Below, piece by piece: positions 11,600-23,964 of a DNA stretch of 64,000 bases. The notes beneath the pieces were generated by a model. That model saw only the letters and a program-made list of their open reading frames with translations. It was not told the DNA's origin and searched no databases. Position 1 is the stretch's first letter; every line of letters begins with the position of its first letter. Made by a program: the position numbers and the translations under genes. Source of the DNA: Phylloscopus collybita (taxonomy: Eukaryota > Chordata > Aves > Passeriformes > Phylloscopidae); NCBI GenBank assembly GCA_027886175.1, contig JAJNNQ010000023.1, positions 6,837,001 through 6,901,000 on the forward strand, read 5' to 3'.

Positions 11600-11820
11600 G
11601 GTGACAAGAGACGCCGCGGAAGTCCCGGCACTCCAGTGGGGCCTGGTCCCGTCCCGCTCCCGGTGGGGCCTGCCCGGGGACGCGTCGCCGTTGCCAGGCA
11701 ACAGCTTGAAGCCACGTCACGTGACACAGGCGCTGCCGTCACGTGACACCACCCGGTACCGCCCTCCCCGCAATGGCGGAGCGCGTGGCATCACGTGACC
11801 GCCGCCATGTTGGGAAGGTC
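11600..11820 (-). promoter_or_regulatory. DNAI2: Probable DNAI2 promoter: X-box plus three GTCACGTGAC-type E-boxes
   Basis: This is a CpG-rich block. It contains the palindromic X-box GTTGCCAGGCAAC at 11690-11702, the type of site bound by RFX factors in ciliary gene promoters. E-boxes follow at 11716-11725 (GTCACGTGAC), 11738-11747 (GTCACGTGAC) and 11790-11799 (ATCACGTGAC). GCCGCCATGTTGG, a YY1-like word, lies at about 11801-11813. An RFX site is expected for an axonemal dynein gene. The E-boxes match USF/MITF/TFEB-type bHLH-zip sites. The transcription start was not located. Confidence 0.6.
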
Positions 11821-11884
11821 AACTCAAATGCCCCAAACGCTGGTTATTCGCCCCCCCTCACAAAAAAAAAACGCACGGGAGAGA

Positions 11885-12982
11885 TTAATTTAGTCCAAGT
11901 GTTTATTATCCTTTCCTCCAAAAGGGCACATACAAATCCAGCCGGACTCCAGCTCCCCGCCGGAGTCCTTCGGTTAGTTCACATGCGGTTACAACAGCTC
12001 TTCTACCAGTACCGTTACATGGAAACGTTAAAAGCCAAAAGAATAAAAAAAAAATCCCTCGGGACTTTCCCGAGGGGAGGGAAGCTAGTCATGGGGAATA
12101 TGGAGATGGGGAGTCAGGGGGATGTCCTGGCCCTGGGTGGGGGCACACCCATTCCCCTGCCTGCACCCTTTGGGTGTCTGGGTGGGATGGGGCAGGGGGT
12201 CCATCCCTGCTCCAGGGGGAAGGGGCCTTTCCTGGGGATCCGTGTGCCAAGTTCAGCTCGTACTGCTCTCCCAGCTCCTCACCCTGGAGCCCTGGAAATC
12301 CTGGAGGAGCCTCCCAGGGTGGCAGGTCCTTGTTGTCCCTTCCTGGGCACCTCACGCACCCCAGGGATGCCCCAGTAGTTCCCGTCCCTCTCCCAGGGGA
12401 TTTGTGACCACTCCAGGGCTGCAGGAGGAGGGGAGCCTGCCCCAGCTCACACCTGCCCTGGGGAGCCAAAAAGAGCCTAAAACCCACCCCAAAAACTTGC
12501 TACAAACCCCACTGCAGCGACCCCTCTCTGAAACAGAGCCAACACCTCCCACAGCTCCCAAATCCCGGGGACAAAGCAAAGGGAAACCAGCAGGGCCAAA
12601 ACATCCGTCATTCCTCAGCCTGGGAACGCTGCGGCCAGGGGGCAGTGAGGGGGGCACGGGGAGCTGGGACAGCCTGGGAAGGGCTTGGCATCACTAGTGG
12701 TTGGTGCTGCATTGCTACGGGAGCCCCTGCCTGCACCCAGAGGCAGCGTGGCCCGGGATTTGTGCTCCAGAACGTTCCCGAGACGGTGCAGGGACAGCGG
12801 AAGACACCAGAGACCCCTCTGTGCTCCTAGGAGCCCCTAAGGCAGCAGGATTTGGGTCTGGGGGGGGCTGCCGAGGGGAGGGAGGAGCTGGGGGGGCTCC
12901 GGGCTCATCCTCCAGCCCCCGCTGTGTCTCCTACCGCCTGTTCTCTCTCCAGGGTCTTTGGTTTCCCCAGCGGGATCCCCTC
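11885..12982 (-). other. TTYH2: TTYH2 3' UTR with poly(A) signal
   Basis: The minus-strand sequence after the stop codon at 12983 runs about 1.1 kb to AATAAA at 11907-11902, the only canonical signal near the DNAI2 promoter. The UTR has no recognisable coding exon. Transcription of TTYH2 therefore ends within roughly 70-200 bp of the DNAI2 X-box and E-box cluster. Confidence 0.7.
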
Positions 12983-15900
12983 CTAGGCCAAGAAGTCGCC
13001 GCGGTGCCGGACATGCTCATCGGTGACCGCCAGGTACGTGGCTCTCATGCTCGGGGAGTACTGGGAGAGGGGCACACTGGGGTCAGCACCCCAAAACAAC
13101 CCCCAGCCAGCCCCTGCGCTGCCCCAGGGATTGTTCCCGTGAGGGTTAATCCCAAATTCATCTGCCAGGCGGGCGCAGGAAGGGTCAGACCCTGTTCTCA
13201 GCCTCTCTGAGGGCTGGGGGAGACAAGACACTCGCCTGCCACAAGCCAAGACCCTTCAAGCCCATCCAGCTCTGCTTCACCCCTTCCCAGGTTCATCCTC
13301 CACCTGCCCAGCTTCAGCCCAGGAGCGAATTCATCCCAGATCTGCCCGTGAGGGTGTGTCTGTGGGATACCAGCAAGGCCAAGCCTCCAGCCCCCCCCAG
13401 GATCACATTCCTCCAGGATTTCACAGCAGGGAGGATCACCCCGGCCAGGCATTAAGGAAGATTATTTCGAGTTTGTTATTCTGGACTCGGAAAGTCTCTC
13501 CTCAAGGATCTGAATCCTGGGGAAATTAGACTATTCAGGATTGGGAGAAGCGCTCCAATTAATCTCCCCACTTGTGTCCCCCCCTCGAGAGATGGCTCCC
13601 ACCAGCTACCAGATCTGTGAGAGGGGATCCAAGCTACAACCTGATGGAAAAAATCATCCCTGGAGGAGAGGGACACAGTATTCCTCCCATGGCAGCATTC
13701 CTAGAGCCATATCCTGGCTGGGAGGGGTTTCACTGCTCCAGGGATGGAGATAGGGACCAGCATCCCAACATGCAGGAGCTGAAAACCCTCCTGGAATGTG
13801 GCTGGGCACAAAACGTGGCCCTTTGTCCCCGCTTCCCTGAGCTCTCTGCATCCAAAAAGCCAAGCAGGAAAAGGGGATGGAGGGAGGCGTGGAAGGGTGA
13901 GGAGGAGGGGAGAACCCGGCTGCTGCCCTGGGATAAGGAGGGAGAAGGAAGTGACTGAACTTACTCTTGATGGGCAACTTAGCTCCAAAATAATGGATGC
14001 AAAAAATTAAAAGAAATCACAAAAAAAAAAAAAAAGGAAAAAAAGGAAAAAAAAAGGAAAAAAAAAAAGACAAGGAATAAAAAATAAAGCAGCAATACCA
14101 GACGGGGCAGGATTAATGAGCAGGGAAATGGGAACGTGAAGGGAGAGGCTGTGAGGAGCGTCCTCTGAGAGCCAGCACGGAGAGGAAACACAGGGAAGGG
14201 AGGGAGGGGAGGGTTATTTTGGTGTCCCCCTCCCCGCTCCCCGTGGGCAGCCAGGAATTGGGTTAGAGCCAGGCAGAGGGAGCCACGTCCTCTGCCAGCG
14301 CAGGAGGCACCGGGATCTCCTGTCCCTGTCCCACCCCAGCTCTCGGTGACCCAGAGTGGCTGCCCAAGGTGACCCTTCGGGGACGTCACGAGGGTTTGGC
14401 CTCGGTCGCCCATCGTACCGTGGGGGGCGGCGAGCCTCTGCCGATGAGGGGCACGTTCTCGTAGCGGGGGTTCCCTCCGAAGAGCACGGCCTGGTTCCTG
14501 GGGGGCACAGCCAGACCCCCGTCACCTGCCGCCCCCAGCACAGCTCCCTCCCCATGGCAGGGGCTCGGGGTGGGGCTCACATGTACTCGGAGACGGGGGC
14601 GTTGGACACGGTCTGTGCCGGGGGGTGGAGGCTGCTCTGGCTGCCCAGGCTGCTGCTGTAGCTGCAGAAGCTGCGCAACTGCCCCCGGGGCGGGCGGTGC
14701 GTGGCAATGCGCCGGGCCTGAGGGTTGAAGGGATCCTCCTCATCCATGTCATCATAGTCCCGGTCCCTGCGGGGACAAGGTGCTGGCACTCACGCCCTGG
14801 GGTCCCAAAAGTGAGGGGCTCCGTGGCCAGAGCAAGGGGCAGGGCAAGGGGCTGGCTGGAGCAGGGGTCTCTGGGCGCACCCACCGCCCAGCCAGCTGCT
14901 TCCAGGCGCGTGGGGCCGCGCAGATCACCGTGGAGAAGGCGGCGGCCGCCAGCAGGGAGAAGAGCCCGAGGTAGAGCAGCCCCTCCACGCCGTCATAGCA
15001 GATCCCAATGAGGCCATCCAGGTAATCCTGGTGGGACACAGGCAGGGCAGTGCTGGTGGCACTGAAGGGGGACCACAGAGCTGCTCCCCAGTCAGCCCAC
15101 CCCTCACCTTGTGCAGCCCCCGGCAGTCCAGCAGGGCCGTCAGCTGGTGCAGGCTGGTCTCTGAGGAGTTGAGGAGCTGCTGGACCCCGAGCAGGTCTTT
15201 CTGTGGGAAGAGGGGGGTCAGGCAGCTCTGCTCAGGAAGAAGAAGGAGGGATGGGGATCCCCTGCTCTCCCCTCCTGTACCTCAGCTGTTGGGAAGAGGG
15301 GCACTGCATACTGGATGAGCCCCTGGATCTGAATCTGCATGGTGGTCAGTGAGCGCTGGAACATGGTGAGAGCCTGCAGAGGGGAGTGGGGAACAGTCAC
15401 AGGACCCTCCCAGCCCCAGGCAGCACCAAGGGCAGTGCACACCCTCCCTGTACCTGCTGGAAGGGGCTGCTCAGGCTCTGGTCACAGTACAGGTAATAAT
15501 GAACCACCTCTGCAGAGAGAATGGGAACATCAGCAGGAGCAACCTGGGGCACAGGGAGCCATGGGGGGGACAGTGGCAGTGGGGGGCACCAGACCTCCAG
15601 ATGGGTTTTGGGGTCCCTGCCCGTGCTCACCCACCACAGCCAGCTCTCACCTGCGCTGATCTCATCGTCCGTCTGGTTGATGATGAACTTGTCCGGGGCC
15701 ACACAGAAGTCGCTGGTGCCCTGTGGGGACAGAGGGACGTCACTGGTGCCCACGGTGCCCAGCACAGCCCTGACCAGCCCTTCCCTCCTGCCCCACTCAC
15801 CACCGCGGCCGCCATGTCCACGGCCATGGAGGCCCAGCTGAGGACCAGCATGAGCAGCCCACAGCACAGCATCCTGCAGGGAGAGCACCAGTGGGGAGGA

Positions 15901-18890
15901 TGGCTGGGGGTCCCTGTGAGCCCCCCGAGGCCATCCCCAGGGTACTCACATGACCAGGAGGCAGCGGGAGTGCTTGGCCAGCCCCAGACAGGCCAGCAGG
16001 CAGACGGTGAGGACGAGGATGAAGAAGAGCAGGTAAGCCAACCACCTGGGTGCAGAGGGAGGCTCTGTCACACACTGCCACCTCCCCAGCCCTGCCAGGA
16101 CATGCCCCGGGGTGCTGGAGCTCACCGGTAATACTCGACATAGGCGACCTGTCCCGACAGCTCGGTGAGGTCAGCACTGACGCCGCGCCAGGCCGGCAGC
16201 TCCTGGAGCTGCAGGACGATGCCGCCAGCCAGCTGCTGCGTGAACTTGAGGGTCTGTACGTAATCCCCCCGCGAGGCCAGCAGCTCGTTCAGCCGCGCCA
16301 GGTGCTGCTCCAGCCCCCCCTGCATCTGCAGCGTGCTGCTGGCAACCTGCGGCCGGCCAGCGAGATGGTCAGCCCCCCAGGATGGTCAGCCCCCCAGGAT
16401 GGTCACCCCCGCCCAGCCTGGCACATTCCATGTGCCCCATCCCTGGAACGCTCTTTCTCCAGGAGGGCAGTTCCACCCCAACCCGCTGTGCCTTCAGAAC
16501 AGCCCTGCCGAGGCCCCGACCCGGCCCTGCCAGGTCCCAGAATGGCCACAAAGGTCCCATTCTGTAGGGTGACGTCACCCTCCCGCGCTGGGCACAGCGC
16601 AGCCACCCTGGGGGCTCAGCCGGAGCGGCCGGACGTCCCTCCCTGGTGCTTTAACCAAACCCAGAACTGGGGATTGATGCACCCCAGGGGCTATGGACCC
16701 TCCCTACCAGGGAGTCGATGCCAGTGAGGGTCTGGTTGGCGTGGTCCAGGGCATAGAGCAGCTGGAAAACCCCATCGTTGGTCTCGCTGTTCCCATAGAA
16801 GCCGACGCCAACGGCTGCGCTGTGGGCAGAGAGGGGACCCTGAATGAGAAGGGAGGGACACGCTCACCCTGCGACACCGGCTGGACAGGTGACACTCCCT
16901 GGAGCACCCTGCTTTTGGGGGACAGCTCACCAATGGCAGGGCAGAGACAAAGAGTGGGACAGGGACAGCACCATGATGGGAACCTGCTCCTGCTGGTGAC
17001 AGGGGCCTGGGGACAGCCAGAGCTGCTCTGTGAGCATGAGCATGGTGGGTTGGAAGCTCCTCCTGCCAAACCCCGAGAGATTGAGGGCGGAGGGGCTGGG
17101 CCAAGCAGATTAGGGGAATCCACTGGAAGCACCGTGGCTCCCGATGAAACCTTCAGCTGGCAGCTGAAGCAGCTCCAGCCCCATGGCGAACTCCCTGCAG
17201 CTGCTGCAGAGCTCCCCACAGAGCCAGGAGGGAGCTCGGAGCTGGCTCTGAGGACAGAGGTGCCCACGGCTGTGTCCTGGCTGGGCACGTGCACACACGT
17301 GGCAGAAGCACCCGGTGCTCGCCAAACCCCGGTACAACCCACCGACACCAGCCTGCTAACGGCCACCAGCAGCCCTTGGACGGCCACCAACAGGCTGCTG
17401 GGGGGGTTCAAAGTCCCCAGGAGCTGCAGAGCGGCCCCTGCCGTGGCGGGGGGGCTGGGGGCAGCTCAGTGCCGTTTCCCTGTCTCCCTGTTTCCCTGCT
17501 CCATGCGAGGCTTGCAGGCAGCCATCTCGCTCCGCCCCAGCAAAGCAGCCCCTTTGTCTGGAGCGAGGGTCGTGGCCAGGCAGCCAAAGGGGCCCGTGGC
17601 CCATCCTGTTCCCTCCCAGGCCAGCAGTGCTGGGGGACACTGGGGGTGGCTGCCCTGGGGGTCCTCCCAGCCGTGGCTGCCCCGAACTGAGGTGGGCTTG
17701 GAAAGCCCCCGGAGCGATGCTGGGTGAAAAAGCATCGCCTGGTCTAATTGCTGTGGTTGCAATTAAGGTCGGGCACAAGGGACCTGCCAGCTGGGTCACG
17801 CTGCCACCCGCCATCTGCTACGGGCAGGGATTAGCGACCGGCCACGCTCCCGCCCAGGATTAGCCGGGAAGGCGGCACAGCCGTGACGGGGATGGGGACT
17901 GGGCTGGCCCGCAGCTGGTCCCTGGGGCTGCCCCAGCAGCTGCACGGGAGGAGGCAGGGATGGAGCTCATTTAATTGCACAGATCTAATTAAAGCGACTC
18001 GTGGCTGGAGCGCAGAGTCCCCTCGGTGACGGTGGGGACAGCAGCAGGTCCCCGTCCCCTGTCCTCACCAGCAGATGAGCCCGGCAGTGACGGCCATCCA
18101 GGTGACACAACACGAATGGGGCCGCTTGGTCTCGGGGTCCTGGTCCCTCTTGCAGCAGCACAGGCAGATCAGGTACACGGTGAGGAAGAGAAGGTTGAGG
18201 CCGAGGCACACGGCGGCCACCAAGCCCAGGAAAAGCAGCGACTGGAAGGAGAGAGGGGACAGTCAGCAGCCGTGCCCGTGACCCGCGGATGTGCCCGGGA
18301 TGCGGCCGCGTTCAGCGCCCCACGGGACTGTCACGAGGAGAAGAGGAAGTGTCCCCGTCCCCGTCCCCATTCCCACGCAGGGCCCCCGAGCCGCGGTGGC
18401 CGAGCCGGGGGTGCAGACACCCCTTGCCGGGATGTTGGGACACCGGGACCCCGGCGCTGTCCCCCCTCCCCGTTTCGGGGTCACGGCGGGCCGTGCCCCG
18501 GGATGCCGCGGCGGGTCCGGAAGCGCGGGGCAGGGGCTCAGAAGCACCCAAGGGAGCGGCGAGGCCGGGAGGAGAGCGGCGGGGCCGGGGGTGCCGGTGC
18601 CGGCCGGCCCGGGGTGGGGGAGCCGGGCGATGAAAGGCGCTTTGTGCGCCGTGAGATCAGAGCTGGCACCGGGCGCCGCCGGGGAGCGGCGCGGGGGGCG
18701 CGGGGCGAGCGGGACCCAGCGCGGGGAGGGCCCGGGGGGCGCGGGGGTCCCGGGCCGGTACCTGCTGGTAGTCGGGGTCCTGCGGGCGGAAGGTGCTGGG
18801 CACGGGCTGCAGGTTGGGGCCGCGGTGCGGGAGCCCGTGCAGCCAGGCCGCCCACCAGGGCGCCAGGTAATCGGCGCGGGCGGGCCCCAT
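12983..18890 (-). CDS. TTYH2: Tweety family member 2 (fourteen coding exons)
   Basis: Exons in transcript order are 18890-18762, 18241-18069, 16819-16708, 16346-16126, 16045-15950, 15873-15801, 15720-15651, 15509-15454, 15373-15281, 15200-15108, 15027-14885, 14766-14581, 14497-14419 and 13060-12983. All are GT-AG and in phase; the product is 533 residues (human 534). Five membrane segments are visible at about 44-72, 84-107, 213-235, 240-262 and 385-410, with the large loop between segments 2 and 3 and another between 4 and 5. Sites seen include RGD at 164-166 (an integrin-type motif shared with human) and NQT, NQT and NSS glycosylation sequons in extracellular loops. A PY motif (PPPTY) is completed only by joining the last two exons; the known family partner for it is NEDD4-2. 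Tweety proteins were described as volume- or calcium-regulated chloride channels, but structures lacking a clear pore have questioned this. No breaks are seen. Confidence 0.97.
13061..14418. other. TTYH2 last intron with A-rich tract
   Basis: This 1.36 kb intron is between the penultimate and last TTYH2 coding exons. It holds an A-rich tract at 14016-14094 and otherwise unremarkable sequence. No second gene is visible. Confidence 0.7.
16366..16410. repeat. 17-bp tandem repeat, TTYH2 intron 3
   Basis: Nearly three copies of GATGGTCAGCCCCCCAG, directly upstream (transcript sense) of exon 4. Confidence 0.9.
16820..18068. other. TTYH2 intron 2
   Basis: A 1.25 kb intron. Two short AT-rich words with homeodomain-type cores lie at about 17740-17770 (CTAATTGCTG, GCAATTAAGG) and 17968-17995 (TTTAATTGC, CTAATTAAAG); they could be intronic regulatory sites. 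No exon was recognised. Confidence 0.5.
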
Positions 18891-19370
18891 GGCGGGCCGG
18901 GGTCGCCGCGCTGCCGGGCGGGGGGCGGCGGTGCCGCCACGCCGCGGGCTCTGCCCGCCCGCCCCGGGACCCACCCACCGGCACCGCCTCCCGGGCCCGC
19001 CCCGCGCACCGCCCCCGGTGGCCGCGCCGGGCCCGCGGAGCCGCTCGCAGCGCTCGGCGTCACGCCCGCCACCGGGACACGGCACCCCAAAACCCTCCTC
19101 CTGTGGGGGCACCGCAGCCCGGCAGCCCCGGCTACCGAGGACACCGCGCTAAGGGACACGCCGGTGGCTTAGTGTGCCAGCCCTAGGTCCCGCAGGTCCT
19201 GTCCCCAGCTGTCACCCCAGGGCCACCCACGTGAACAAGGGGGTGGCTCCAGGTCTGGTGACGCCTTCCAGATACCAGAACCGGCCCCTGGGCCCCTCTG
19301 CAGGGAGCAACACCAGCCCCAGGACCCCCAGAATGGCTCCAGGACCAGCAACAGCGAGCTGTGAAACACC
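18891..19370 (-). promoter_or_regulatory. TTYH2: TTYH2 promoter and RPL38-TTYH2 gap
   Basis: CpG-dense sequence runs without a TATA box from the TTYH2 start codon at 18890 to about 19080, then ordinary sequence to the RPL38 poly(A) signal near 19394. The whole TTYH2 promoter must fit in about 500 bp after the end of RPL38, which is transcribed in the same direction. Confidence 0.55.
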
Positions 19371-19374
19371 AAAC

Positions 19375-19446
19375 ACGACATCGGGAACAGTTTTTTATTT
19401 ATTTTAACAAACAAAGAGAATCCAGTGGGTACCAGCTGATCCTGGC
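19375..19446 (-). other. RPL38: RPL38 3' UTR and poly(A) signals
   Basis: After the TGA at 19447, two overlapping AATAAA signals lie on the minus strand at 19403-19398 and 19399-19394. The 3' UTR is about 50-70 bp, the short length usual for ribosomal protein genes. Confidence 0.85.
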
Positions 19447-20825
<1,379 letters not shown>

Positions 20826-21054
20826 GGTTCCAGCTCGGCTTCGGTAGCTTCAACCTGCGGCATAAACGAGCCAAGATGGTGTCAGCGCAGCCCCCCGCCC
20901 ATCGCGTCCTCCGCCACCGCCCCCCGCCCGCCATCGGGTCCCCCCGCGCCCCCTCCTGCCCCCAGCCCGCCCCGGGGTCGCCCGGTGTCGCCAGGCCGCG
21001 GATGCCGGCGGATCCTCTCGGGCCCCCCCCACCCGGTCCCCCCGGCCGCCATCG

Positions 21055-21175
21055 CTCACCCGCAGCCGCTGCGCAGAAACCGGAAATAAGCGCGGCACTT
21101 CCGCATCCGGGGCTTTATTTCCTACGGCGCGGGCGGCGGACAAAAAGCGTCCGATCGCGGTGGCGGCGGCGGCAC
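21055..21175 (-). promoter_or_regulatory. RPL38: RPL38 promoter and 5' non-coding exon
   Basis: On the minus strand a pyrimidine-rich CTTATTTCC tract (TOP-like) lies near 21093-21085, followed by CGGTTTCTGCGC and a GTGAGC donor at 21059. A GCGGAAGTGC word, ETS-like, lies just upstream at about 21104. The sequence to 21175 is CpG-rich. This fits a ribosomal protein promoter with non-coding exon 1 ending at 21060. The exact start is inferred. Confidence 0.6.
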
Positions 21176-21258
21176 CTGCGATGAGTTGGCGGGGGCTCAG
21201 CCCGCAGCGCGGGCCGGGGCGGCTGCCCAGGGAACTTTGGGCACCTCCAGCCCTCCAG

Positions 21259-21306
21259 AGCCGGCCGGGAACGGGGAGCGGGAACGGGGAGCGGGAACGG
21301 GGAGCA
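21259..21306. repeat. 13-bp tandem repeat upstream of RPL38
   Basis: About 3.5 copies of CGGGAACGGGGAG in the GC-rich 5' flank. Confidence 0.9.
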
Positions 21307-21769
21307 GGAACTGCTTGCAGTTTCCCGAGCCTCAGAATCTCTCGGAGGGGTGATCCGTCTAAGATTCCGTCTGAGCCCTGCTCCGGGGAACCCCGGGAGA
21401 TGCTGGGGCTCGATAGCCCGGATAGGGCTGCAATGGACGGGTTTTGCCACAAGAGAGAGCTTCAATCCCGCTGAAAACCCCACAGCCATAGAAACCACCC
21501 CAAATCGCCGGGCAGAATCCTTGGGGGTGGGTGGCGGGGGGCGGGAACCTCGTCCTGTCACTGTCCCCATTCCCATCCTGCCAAGCCCTAAGTGGGTTTT
21601 TGGGGATGCTGGGATGCTCCTAAAGGGTTCTGGATGGGGGTCACAATCCCCCCAGTAGCTCCCAGTATCCCCCCAAGCCCAGTTACTGGGGGGAACCCCG
21701 CAGCTGCCGGCCCTGGGCTCCCACCTAGGAGATGATTTCGGGGTGGGACCCTTCTCCCTCGCCACCAAA

Positions 21770-22005
21770 CGAGCTTTTTAATTGTTTGATTTACTTATCT
21801 CTTCTCTGATGGGCTGATCTACTCCGCTGCCTTTTAATTGCTCCCAAACTCGAGCGGTTTTTCATGTTTTAAGAAATGCTGAATGGTGTAATTAAACCCC
21901 TGGCAGCGTAAATCAGCGGCGCGGGAGGACGACAGCCCCGAATTAAAGCTTTTGGCAGAACAATAAAACTAAACCGGCATGAAAAGTGCCCGTTTTTGGC
22001 ACCAG
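21770..22005. promoter_or_regulatory. AT-rich candidate conserved non-coding element
   Basis: An abrupt AT-rich island within GC-rich sequence. It contains TTTTTAATTG, CTTTTAATTGC, GTAATTAAACC and GAATTAAAGC, all homeodomain-type cores, and has no coding potential. Enhancer status is inferred from composition and motif density only. Confidence 0.45.
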
Positions 22006-22082
22006 AGCTGAATGCTGATGCCGAGGAGGGGGTGAGGCACCGTCCAGGCACCCCAAAATCCCCAGGGTTTTGTGGGGCCATG

Positions 22083-22260
22083 GCACGATTTGGGTTGGGA
22101 GGGACTGTAAGGCTCACCCTGTTCCACTCCCTGCCACATCCCTGGAAGTGTCCAAGGCCAGGTTGGACGTTTTGGAGCAGCCTGGGATGGTGCAAGGTGT
22201 TCTCTGGTGGAAATAGGATGAGTTTAGGGTCTCTTCCCACCCCAAGCATTCCACAGCTTC
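22083..22260. mobile_element. Head-to-head pair of CR1 3' fragments
   Basis: The left half (about 22083-22136) reads as minus-strand CR1 3' end (TTTGGGTTGGGAGGGACTG, GTTCCACTCCCTGCC). The right half (about 22138-22255) reads as plus-strand CR1 (CTGGAAGTGTCCAAGGCCAG, then GGATGAGTTTAGGGTCTC, then CCAAGCATTCCACAG). The 5' sides abut. Confidence 0.75.
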
Positions 22261-22544
22261 ACGATCCCTCCATTTGTGCCATCAGTGAGGAGATGAGATA
22301 ACGCTGGTCCCAGTGAGGACCCCCTGGGTCACCGCTGGTCCCTGATGTCCACCCTCCGAGCCACTGACCATGACCCTCTGGATGGGACATTCCAAACAAT
22401 TCCTTATCCATCCCCAATCCACCCACTTGTGTCCCAAAAGGCAGCTTGGCTCCCTCGGGGGGAAGGGGCTGGTGGGCCTGTGCCCCCTCCCCTGCACCCG
22501 CGGAGCAGCGTCATTCCCACCCGTCCCAGGGAAAGGAATCACTT

Positions 22545-22870
22545 TTCCTTTTTCCTTTATTAATAATATTTAAAGCCGAGTGGGTGCCTAAATCAACAAA
22601 AATAATTTATGAGAGTCATTAGCTCCTCAAAGTCAGGCTGGTGTTTTTTTTTTTACGACCGACTTTAAATTAAAAAAAGAAATTGGAAAAAAAAAATTTA
22701 AAAAATCCCAACCCCAAACCCCACCACGTTCGGAATCCGCAGCTTTTCCAAGACATCAAATGCGTTTCCTGCCGCCTCCCCCCCGGCCCGGCTCCGCCGC
22801 CGGAGGAAATTCAATTAACGGCCTTAATTCACCCTCCGACTGCCAGTTTTAGATTAAAAAATCCTTCGGA
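22545..22870. promoter_or_regulatory. AT-rich candidate conserved non-coding element(s)
   Basis: TTATTAATAATATTTAAAG, CAAAAATAATTTATGAG, TTTAAATTAAAAA and CAATTAACGGCCTTAATTC lie in a 0.3 kb island bounded by GC-rich DNA. No ORF is plausible. It probably comprises two elements separated by a C-rich stretch at about 22770-22800. Confidence 0.45.
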
Positions 22871-22979
22871 TTCTGCTCCGGGAGCGCCGTGAAAGGATCA
22901 AGGTGGGGGTGGGGTTGAACCTCGTGGTTTGGGGGTGCCGTGGAGCCCCTCGGTGTGGGCTTTGGTGGACAGGTCAGTG

Positions 22980-23560
22980 AGGACCCTCCTCCTTCCTCCT
23001 CCTCCTCCTCCTCTTCTCCAGCAGCTCCAAAGGCTCCGGGAGCTGCGAATCCATGGAGCCACATGGAGGAAAAACGAGATTCCAAACCCATCCCATCTCC
23101 CCAGCACCTGCCTGTCCCCTTGGGGACCTGGGGGACCTGGTGGCACGGGTTGGGGTCCCCCCGGCAGAGCCCTTGGGACACAGTGCCACAGGTCCGGGTG
23201 TGTCCCTGGGGGACCTCAGGGACCCCCGCGGGGGGAGCGGGGAGGTACGGCAGGGTGTCCCCCCGGCGCGGTGGCAGCCGGTGACAAGATGCTATCGCCT
23301 TATCAGTGTCGGCAGCGCCGCGGGCTGCGGGATGGGGGAGGAGGGGGGGGGGGTGGGCAGGGAATAATCATTAAAAAATAGAACAAAAAGCCAACGGGAT
23401 TTTTTTTTTTTTTCTTTTGTCACGGTTCTGCTCCATCCCCGGATCCCGGGGCCGACAGAGATGGAGGCTGCAGGGAGAGGAAGTTCCGGCACCCGAGGGC
23501 TGCCGCGGGTCAATTAGCCATGATTAACCTGTCCTTAAACGAGGGAAACCTCGACAGGGC
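22980..23560. other. Desert segment: CT-rich run, poly-T tract and small TAAT cluster
   Basis: Contains a CCT-trinucleotide run at about 22985-23020, a T-tract at about 23400-23416 and, at about 23508-23535, CAATTAGCCATGATTAACC. No gene is recognised. Confidence 0.5.
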
Positions 23561-23674
23561 ACCGATGGGACAATGAGGGGCGGTCCCTGGCAGCTGTCGG
23601 TGCCCCCCACCCAGCGAGGTCACACCTCCGTGAGAGCCAGGGAGCAGGGAAAGGAGGGAAAGGAGGGAAAGGCC

Positions 23675-23797
23675 AGGCTGGATGGGGCTTGGAGCAACCT
23701 GGGACAGCCGGAGGTGTCCCTGCCCACGGCAGGGGGTGGAACTGGATGAGCTTTAAGGCCCTTCCAACCCAAAGCATTCCGTGGTTCTGTGGCCACT
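23675..23797 (+). mobile_element. CR1 LINE 3' end
   Basis: A near-consensus avian CR1 terminus: GGATGGGGCTTGGAGCAACC, GTGTCCCTGCCCACGGCAGG, GATGAGCTTTAAGGCCCTTC, ending in two ATTCYRTG-type octamers (ATTCCGTG, GTTCTGTG). Confidence 0.93.
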
Positions 23798-23964
23798 CTC
23801 ATTTTTGGGGTGCCACAGCAGGCTGCAGCATGGGAGGTCTTCTCGGGAACAGGGACATCCCATGGCTGGCAGTTTGGGCCGAGAGGTGCCAGGTGGGGAC
23901 ACGAGTGGCTGAGATGACACACGGCTGGGATGTGGCAGATGCAGCTGTGCATCCCAGTGCCTGA

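Noticed and set aside
18026..19186. Long plus-strand frame (386 codons) across TTYH2 exons 1-2
   Set aside because: It crosses the introns and runs antisense to well-supported TTYH2 exons; the CpG-rich composition explains its length.
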